In this document: one piece after another, positions 55,901-64,000 of the stretch | Numbering within the stretch: the stretch's first letter is position 1 | Layout of the letters: every line of letters begins with the position of its first letter | Assembly (NCBI GenBank): GCA_025765595.1 | Contig: JAIVFH010000135.1 | Coordinates: 1 to 64,000, forward strand | Direction of reading: 5' to 3' | Origin: Obelidium mucronatum | Taxonomy: Eukaryota > Chytridiomycota > Chytridiomycetes > Chytridiales > Chytriomycetaceae | DNA length: 64,000 nt | Position numbers and translations under genes: made by a program | The notes under the pieces: model-generated | What the model saw: the letters and a program-made list of their open reading frames with translations, nothing else | Databases searched by the model: none | What the model was told of the DNA's origin: nothing

Positions 55901-58900
55901 TCGGCAAAGAGTCTTAACCCCTCATGGGCCCAGATTCGAAGAAGATCGTCAATTACAATGGCGTCCAACGATTTCAGCGCTTTGAAGATTCCTCTTATCC
56001 ACCGCGTCAATTCTCGAGGAGAGTAAATATAATGAGCTTGGATATCGGATGTGAAGCGCTTCTGTGAGAGCAAAAAGAACTCGACCATTGCTCGCGTGAG
56101 AGGGTCAGCGAAACCTCTCAAGTTTGGAGCCATCTTCAACGTTGCTCGACTAAAAGTGTTGTAAATTTGTAGCAAAGATACTTCTCCTGGATAATCAACC
56201 ATGATAACAGGAGCCAAACTTAAAAATCGGTGACTCAATGGAACACGTCCCGGATCGGTGGGTGGATTACATGCTCCGACAAATTGAATCCGCTCAAGCT
56301 TCACCCAAGTTTTATCGCTGGGTCGCCAATATCCACCGTGTTGAACCAACTGACGAAGGAAGGAAATCACGCGTTGAGTTCCATATTTGTCAACCGATGG
56401 AAGGTTGATTTCGTCACAAAAGAGGACAAGCCATCGTCCAATAGCTTGCGGTGACAAAATTACGCCATTGGGAGTTTTGCGGTACTCGCAATGTTGCTCG
56501 AAAGTCCTGATGATCAGTTCTGGTGTTGTTGCACTTGAAAAGTTAAGACCAACTACTTCCATGGCATGGCAGCTTCCGCAAGGCAGAAAACAATGTCATA
56601 GTCTGCAAGAAATTATCAGTAAATGCAAAGACATCTCCAAAAAGGCATTCACCTTTCCTGACCCTGGCGGTCCGCACAAAAGCAAGGGTTTATGCTCAGA
56701 AAGCCAGGAATACAAAACTTCTTCATGGCGAAGTGTATCCACAGTTGGAATAACAACGTCTGCCGACGACACATTGTGGCTTTCAATCTCAATGGTTGGT
56801 ACCCTACTGTGCCAAGGGACCCATTCCCCCGAGTTGATATTAACCTGCATATTGAAGTCAATAAGAAAGCCAAAACAGTGAAGACAAGAGAAACTCACAG
56901 TCAAAGTCAATGATTCCACTGTTTTGTGCAGGCATTTCAATGGAGGATCCAGTTTTCAAAAATTCGGCCATTTTAGTCCGAGTTTCCAACTTTGAATCTC
57001 CTGCAAAACTCCAAACAATAGACAGTAAGAGGCGCTTAGTCGCGTACTTCTCGAGCAGGTCTTGGCGCAGAGGGAAATCAAGATGGGATGCATTGTAGTC
57101 CAAAACATTGGCCGCGGTCTTATTAATCAGAGAGAATAGAGTGCCGAGGACTCGCTGGCGTGTGAAGTCCATAATATGATCCAAAGTTTCAGCGAATTTG
57201 AGAGCTTTTTCCACAAGGCCGTTTTCTCTGAAATGTGTCTGAATAGCCTCAGCCACCTGTCGTTGTGTCAATAGCCCAGGAGAAACTTCCACTTCGCCTG
57301 TTTCATCCCCAGCAGTATCTTCTGCATCTTCCAATCCGACGTTCTTCAATTTTTCAAAGTAGTTGCTGAATATCATGGAAAGAGAGACAACTTCTTCACT
57401 GAACCAAACCATACCGCAACGCGAAACGGTTGCTAACGTGGCGTACTTCAAAGTCTCGACTTCGAACATAATTCTGACATTGGTAGGCAGGGCAAGACGT
57501 TCTCCGTTCGGCAAAGTCAATAACTTGTTGTCATCTAATACCGAATTCAAGTTCTCAATCCACAAAGGATCGACGTCCCTAAAACATCATTAATTGCAAG
57601 AAACAATACTTTTGCGAGTTTTACCCATCGAATATAATCCAGTGGCGCTTTGTGTTTTCTCCTCGAACATTATCCACAATTTTTCTGAGAATGTGAGTGA
57701 AGAGACCGTCCGTCCATTCTCGAGTTGTGGAATCCAAAGTTCCATACAATTCGTCCTTGGTAATAGCTTTTGGATCAATCAAATACGAAACCCCTTCAGT
57801 TCCATCAACGATTTCAAGGGCTTCTAACAGTACTCTCCACGCACAGGACTTGCCCGCTCCTGTAAGATGCACCCTAATCAGAATAAATAACGCAGACTTG
57901 ACAAGCTACATACCCGATGGACCAACCATCATTAGCCCATGATGGATGTTTTGGATTTGATAAAGTTGGATTACTTTGTCTAACCAAGCCTCTTCATCCA
58001 CCAGGCGTTTCTTCCGACACACCGTCTTGATTGCGTTTTTGAGTTTATCCAGATCCAGTGGGGCATAATCGATACCAGGGAAGACATCGGTTACAAGGCT
58101 CTGAAGAAGGAGAACATCTTCGGCGACAAGCTTAGGTGCCACTGTTTCACGAACACTCTGGATAATAATTTCTTGCTCTGCGACTTCTGTTGAAATCCTG
58201 TTGAGTTCCTGTTCGGTTTTCGCAACAACGCCGGCATCAGTTGCCTCCAAGTTGGAACGGAGCGCATTCAAGCGGTCACGTTTTAGGTTTCCTGCACTAA
58301 CTAGAACAGACTTCAGAGAACGAAGGCCGAAATCATAATGCGCTTGAGACGAGAGCTGTTCGGCTGAGAAACAGAATCAGAAAATTTGAATTCACAGAAT
58401 ACACGAACCGCAGAGTTTGAACAAAGGAACTGCTTTAGAAGCCAATACTTCCGCTGATTTAAATCCCTGAGAGAAGAGCATAACTTGAGCAATCAGTTCT
58501 CTGTCAGGGTGGGTCATCGCAATACTGCGGAACAACTTTTTCAGATTATCGGGCAAATTAGATCGTCCAGCGTAGCCAGGATTCATTGCTGTTCAATTTG
58601 GTAAGAAATCAAATTGGCGATATAGCAACTAAGCTCACTTATGAAGATTCCAGTGTTTGGATTTACTTTGACTATTTTGTTGACAACTTCCACTTCGCTG
58701 CCTTCTTTTAGTCCAAGCTGAATGGTTTGCACCTGCTGGGAAACAGCAGATAGGATACGCTCTTCTAATCTATTGAATTCGTCAAAGCATCCCCACTATC
58801 TCAAACAGTTTTAGCATGGTGAAAAAATAGAATACGAGCCACTCACAGCACCAACTTGACTGAGTCCAATGAAGATACGACCCATGGCTTGAAAATCGAA

Positions 58901-61900
58901 AGTCTCATCACAACAAAACACGAGACAGAAACGACCGAGTTGGACAGCAAGTGCCTTCACAGATTCCGTCTTTCCCGTTCCCGCCGGTCTAAGCATAATC
59001 ACTTCAATCACTGGAGTCATGTCATATAGTCATAGGTGAACAAACATACCCAAATGGACTACCGCCCAAACGACTTGCCAACGCTTGAGTCATGGTCAAG
59101 TAGCATCGATCCGTCAATGGAGTTTGCACCAGTCGATCAGGAATTCCCAAGTACTCAAACCCAGTAAAAGAAGGTGGCGTCATGCCATCTTAATTTGCAA
59201 GGACTCCAGTGGCTTTCTCCGTATTTGGCGACAAATAGAATCGCATGTGGTAAAGCTAGGAGATTCGTTAGTACTAATCTGAATTCAACAAATTTGCCTA
59301 TCTCACCCAAGCAAAGTCCTTCTTCGACTTGACAACATTCTTTGAAAGCTCACGTAGCACGTCACGTTGGTGAACTAGTTCAGTGATCAAATGCTCACAC
59401 TTTTTCCTTCGTCTGGCGGGCAAGTCAGTCAAGACCATGTCAGCCAGAATTGATAAACCTGCGATCCACAAGAGAAAGCGCCCGCTCCAAGTCGCCACCA
59501 TCTGTGATGCTTTCTTCTACGGAAGTTGTCCAGACGATTTGCGCCGATAGAACAATCAGTTGGGCAGGATATTTCTCGAGCCAGTTCATAAACGCATCCG
59601 CCGACAACTCAGTTTGGTAGTAGAAACCATTCAAGGCACCAACAGCTTCAGTGAGCCACACGGCCAGAGACTGTTTTCATTTCCGACTCCAAAAGCGACA
59701 ACCATTCATTGATCTTTGGGTTTTCTTTCAGCGACACGGACTTCTTCAAAGGAACGACTTCTCCCTCATGCGATGCAATAGCCACAATATGCTGTCCATC
59801 CTCCGACAGCTGGATAGTAGAAATACCTGGAAACATCTTCTTGAAGTGCTTTTGAATGTGTGCAACTTCTTTGCTGTTTCCAATGATTTCCAAAAGGTCT
59901 TCGTCTCCAACAAAATAGAACCGTGGGAAAGCGCTGCGCTGTCTTTCCAAATATTCACCAAGAGCTTTCTGGATTTTTCCCAATTGCTCCAAAGTCCGCT
60001 CCATTGACTTTAAGATTCCATCCAAAGACAACACCTTGAAGAACAAACTGGTCCTTTTGGACTTTCTTCATGACAGCCATGAATTCCGCATTGATGTTCT
60101 GGAACTTCATGCTTTCAAGAGGCAACAACTGCCCAATATCGGCATTTCCGTTAAAGATTCCTTCCAAATACACCCACTGTCGTTGAACATCTACCCACAC
60201 ATCGAAAAGAACATGGATTCTGTTTAACTTATCCTCCCACGAGTTGGACTTCCTTCCTCGAATGCTTTAAAATACGGAGAATGCCTCATAGCAGTCAAAG
60301 AATTCAAATGTTCCGAGCACTTTGCAAACAAATCGTCCCATCCTCGAATCAAGCGACACTTGTTTTGGATAGTTGACAAGCTCCAATTCATACGAGTTCC
60401 AAGCCTCGCGAACTTGCTTCAAGAACTCTTCCAAGGCCATCTCTCCCTGTGCTTCAACAACAATCTCTTTCAAGGCGCGTTCGTGCTTCTTCAAGTCGGC
60501 ATCCCATAAATGCCCCACTGTCAAGTCGGCCAAAAGAAGTTTCTCCAATCCCAAGATCTTCAACAGAGGCTTCCAATGACGATCACGCAACGCGTCGGAC
60601 TTCAATTCAGTAAGAACGTTCATCAACTTGAGCAAACCACGCAAAAGTTCCTGAAGGTAATCAAATGCAGCATACGATCTCATTTTGCTTGGCAACTCCT
60701 TCATATCCGCCAACAACTGATCCAAGCTCTGCTTCAACCTTCGAGGTGCCATTGTGGCCCACGTCGTATCCTTGATTTCCCCAAAGGATTTCCAGATGGA
60801 GGAGAGCGCGATCCAAACTCCCTTGAGTTCCTTAACTTCCTCAATAACAGGAGTCAAGCGATTGTCTGAAAACAACTCCAGATCCAACGACTCCTTGGCA
60901 CGGTTGAGGGTTTCACTTTCTTCAATCAGGCGCGTAACTCGGCCTTCAAAGATGCTCAAGGAGTTTGTTGCAACGTCGTAAGCGATATCTCCCTGAATTG
61001 GTTTGTTCTTGTCCCATTCCTGAAGAATCTCCGCAACCTTCTTTTCCAACATTTTATCTTCGGCCACAATCTTAGTTTGGAATCCAGCTGAAAGCATTCA
61101 GCATATTTAGTAACTGAAAGTAGAGAATAAGAAAAAACACCCCAGACTCACCCATCTGCTCTTGAATCGACATATTCTTTCTCTTCAGAATATCATTGAA
61201 GCTGTTCCATTCACCCTCCACATGCTCAACATACAACCAGTCCCCAGGAAACACAAAGCGCTGCTTCTCCAACACTTTTTGACTCGCCTTGTACACCTCC
61301 ATATCTTCACCCCAAGCAACCAACTTCTTTTTCAACTCCTGAACAAAGGTAATGAAACCAACAGCTTGAGCCGTACTATTTCCTTCCACACTCTGCTGCT
61401 CAAGCTCAGTTCTCGCCTTGGAAAGCTTGGCGTGAAAGTTTTTCATACTCGACGAGAGATTCAGTCCAAACTTTCCGAGAATCTCTTTTTGCCAAGAATC
61501 ATACTTTGCATTCACTTTGGATTGCACTTGGTCGTAATCAATCACCAAGGAACCAAACGACTTTTCTGTTTCTGAATTATCAAAGGTTCCACGAGCTTTT
61601 TTAACTTCAAGAACGAGTTGATGCCATTTCGAGAGGTCATCGCCAATCACATTGTAGATTGTGTCGGTTTGAAGGTCCCATAAACTCTGGTATTGCAGCC
61701 ACTTTGAAACGTATTCGCCAACGACTTCGAGTTTTTTCTCAATGCTCTCGTAAACGTTCGTCAATGAGGCTTGTGGCAGTTTATCAAGCTATTTTTCAAC
61801 AAAGACAGTTATATCGGACAATTATCTAAACATAATAAAGCAAAACAAAACAAAAAACATCATCGGCACTTTACCAGATTCTTGTAAGTCAAATCCACCG

Positions 61901-63355
61901 TGTTATACTCCACTTCATAACTGATTTCGTAACTGGAACTTTTGACCCTCTCCAAATCACAAATAACCCCTGTGTTTGTTGACAATAAGAGTCAGTTGAC
62001 ACTTCCTTTGACCCTCCAAAAAAAATCATTACCAATCCAATCCTGAAACTGACAATACCAATTCGCACGAGCGTGTTCCAGTGGCGGATCCAAAAACATG
62101 ACTTGGTTCCTCAACCGAATTTCCAATACAAACGGTTTGATATGGGGCTTCACATCCAGTTTATCGTCAATCACTGGGCGGACTACAGGAGCCGCCGAGA
62201 TGAGAGTACCACGACGGCCGCGCTGCTTACGCTGACCATCCGAAGTAAGAGTCGATTCATCGGCTTGGTTTTCGAATTCATGTAACCATGACTATTCGGA
62301 GAAAAAAAATTGCGAGTCAGTAAGTGAACTTTAACGCCAACGCTCACGTGAAAGAACTTACGCGAGTAGCTGCTTGAAGTCGGAATGCCAACGCCTGCTC
62401 AATACGCAAATTCAAATCTTGAGTCCAAGTGTCCAAGTTTGAAAATGCACCCAGATTGAGAGCGTCAAGCTGTCATTTGAAAAAACACCAACTCAGTATT
62501 TCGTTGCCCACAAAAAACTATAAAAACAGCATACCGATTTCTGGATTTTCCCCAACGACTTTTGAAAATGATCCACACCATAAGGACAGTTTCTCAATTC
62601 CTCTACAGTCAGATTGATTTCATCGTAAATGGAAACAGCCGTATTCACTTTTTCTTGGAAAGTCGAGACAATCGATGCAAAAGTTCGAACAAAGGAAACG
62701 TGACGGTTTTCCCTGTTTGGACTTTCGGTAACCGACGCGGTTGTCATGAATGGTCGAGACTCATACTGTCATCATTTTTTTTAAAAAGATGTAACAACAT
62801 GACGTAACAAAACCGAAAAAAGCATAAAACCAAAATTAAAACTTACTGTATTCACAAAGTAATCCCATCTCAACTGAATACCCTTTGCAATATGACTTTG
62901 CACGTCCTTTCTGTACCCAGCCACAAGCATTGCAATATTATCATGACGATCAATTTTACTGACAGTCTGATTATACGTCCTCACAGTCTCATTCAAACTG
63001 ACAGCGAACGGATACACGCGCTTTGCATCTTTGGCGACATTGGCAACCGTGATGGGAACACGGAAATTCAACCACAACAAGTGACGGACTTCCTTGAACA
63101 AGGTGATGATTTGGGCATCAAAGTTGATTTTTAATTGAAGGGAATTGTTGGCTGCTCGAACGCGAGAAATGTCAAAGATGCGGCCGGAAACTGTCAAATC
63201 GCGTTTGTTGATGTCGGCGACCCAGTTGTCAAACATGACTTTGGTATCCAGCTTGCGCTTGAAGGAGGTGCTTTCGCTGTGCAGCTTTTGTCCTTCGGCA
63301 TAATGGGCCCAACTGGAAGTAATGGCTTCATCAGCCAACCCAACTCGAAAACAAC

Positions 63356-63432
<77 letters not shown>

Positions 63433-64000
63433 AGGAAACTCAACTCTTTTCCGAGAATATCTTCCACCTTACTCATGTATATCCCCAACTGCCTCTCAAT
63501 CTGCCTAGCCCAAATAATAGCTCCAGCAACCGGAGGAACATCTCTCACGAGACTCATATGACTCGCTTCACTGTTCCGGTACTGCAACTTAAACTTTTCA
63601 TGAAGCCCCTGAATATCCTCCTTCACACTCTCAATCAACTGCGCTTGATACTCTTGAATCGCACCACGGATCTTTGGATGGATAAACAAGTCATTGAACT
63701 TGCTAAACACACGAAACATTTCATTCGCGTTTTTGGCACTTCCCAAGCGATCACGAAGACGAGCAATAATTTGATTCTCGACTCGAGAAATCAAGTCATT
63801 GTAATTGTTGATTGCTTCGATCCAGAGGTCTTTGCCTTCGGGGGAGACATCCAATACGTCAATGGCCTTGACGCATTCGTAAGCAAGATTGACGTCTTCG
63901 ATGGCGTTTTCGTCTGATGAAAGGATGGAGGCAAATTTGTCTGCTCCTTGGGCTTGTTGTTGGTGGTCCGTTTTGCTTGGCTTCATTACTTTTACAATAG
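49908..64000 (-). CDS. cytoplasmic dynein 1 heavy chain, 5' end missing
   Basis: Minus-end-directed microtubule motor. The frame is open to the right edge ([13 protein letters not shown]), so the N-terminal part is outside. Visible in order: the tail ([20 protein letters not shown] near 63500, with cytoplasmic-type [14 protein letters not shown] after an intron at 63444-63313); linker; AAA1 P-loop [20 protein letters not shown] near 58970 with [18 protein letters not shown]2 P-loop around 57860, split by an intron; AAA3 GPPGSGK near 56650; AAA4 GVSGSGK near 55590; the coiled-coil stalk with microtubule-binding domain about 53850-54800; AAA5-6; and the C-terminal domain ending at 49908. At least 20 introns. 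One-base frame breaks occur near 50215, 59190, 59215, 59490, 59665 and 60040. Motifs of AAA1-4 are intact, and the family resembles DYNC1H1/DYN1 rather than axonemal chains. Confidence 0.92.
63357..63431. repeat. A75 homopolymer (U75 in the dynein intron)
   Basis: Seventy-five consecutive A on the plus strand. On the dynein strand it is T75 inside the 132-nt intron 63444-63313, filling more than half of it. The joined exons read [15 protein letters not shown], which fits the family, so the tract is intronic. Confidence 0.9.

Noticed and set aside
63135..63917. Plus-strand frame with a long poly-Lys run
   Set aside because: Antisense of dynein; the Lys run is the A75 tract of the intron.
1..64000. 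tRNA, rRNA, transposon or viral sequences
   Set aside because: I looked for cloverleaf-like segments, transposase or reverse-transcriptase motifs, terminal repeats and viral genes and saw none I could support.

Overview
The window is nuclear DNA of a fungus, most likely a zoosporic (chytrid-type) lineage. Genes are split by many short spliceosomal introns (about 40-130 nt, GT..AG). The gene set is opisthokont: a CLF1 splicing factor, haspin kinase, SEC7/BIG ARF-GEF, RAD6, a proteasome beta subunit and a cytoplasmic dynein heavy chain. Plant-like LRR/F-box proteins, an LtrA-family membrane protein and a CobS-type cobalamin enzyme fit an early-diverging fungus. No single marker proves the phylum.

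Layout. 0-10.7 kb: ERF2-like DHHC palmitoyltransferase and CLF1 (minus, ends touching), LtrA (plus), a damaged F-box/LRR gene (minus), haspin (minus). 10.8-13.7 kb: a cytochrome P450 followed at once by CobS (adenosylcobinamide-GDP ribazoletransferase), both plus. 13.8-17.8 kb: two minus-strand genes (one LRR-type) and a plus-strand gene, functions unknown. 17.9-22.9 kb: peroxisomal SCP2-type thiolase (minus) divergent from MAK5/DDX24 DEAD-box helicase (plus). 23.2-28.6 kb: two secreted Thr/Ser-rich mucin-like proteins around an unrecognised gene. 28.8-36.0 kb: EIF1AD and a large SEC7-type ARF-GEF (convergent). 36.3-41.0 kb: two more members of the mucin-like family. 41.2-43.3 kb: a tandem pair of seven-helix membrane proteins. 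43.3-49.7 kb: TPR-ankyrin-MYND protein, tail-anchored UBE2J-type E2, proteasome beta-4, RAD6, AMMECR1-like protein. 49.9-64.0 kb: cytoplasmic dynein heavy chain, running off the right edge.

The most original material is the four-member mucin-like family (23.2, 27.0, 36.3 and 39.3 kb). All members share a first coding exon that is only the ATG, a signal peptide, a short propeptide ending in Arg-Arg, a Thr/Ser/Glu repeat region, and a CU-rich tract just after the stop codon; three carry beta-trefoil-like C-termini. In one member a positionally matching intron has grown to 761 nt and is filled with 17 perfect 6-bp hairpins, all closed by a GNA triloop, with all four N variants present and paired changes in the stems.

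Caution: many conserved genes here, including essential ones, carry single-base frame breaks that homology shows are not introns. The simplest reading is residual indel error in the assembly. Gene spans below are given across such breaks. Intron boundaries are my own reading of splice sites and frames, without transcript data. Comparisons with protein families are from memory, not database searches.
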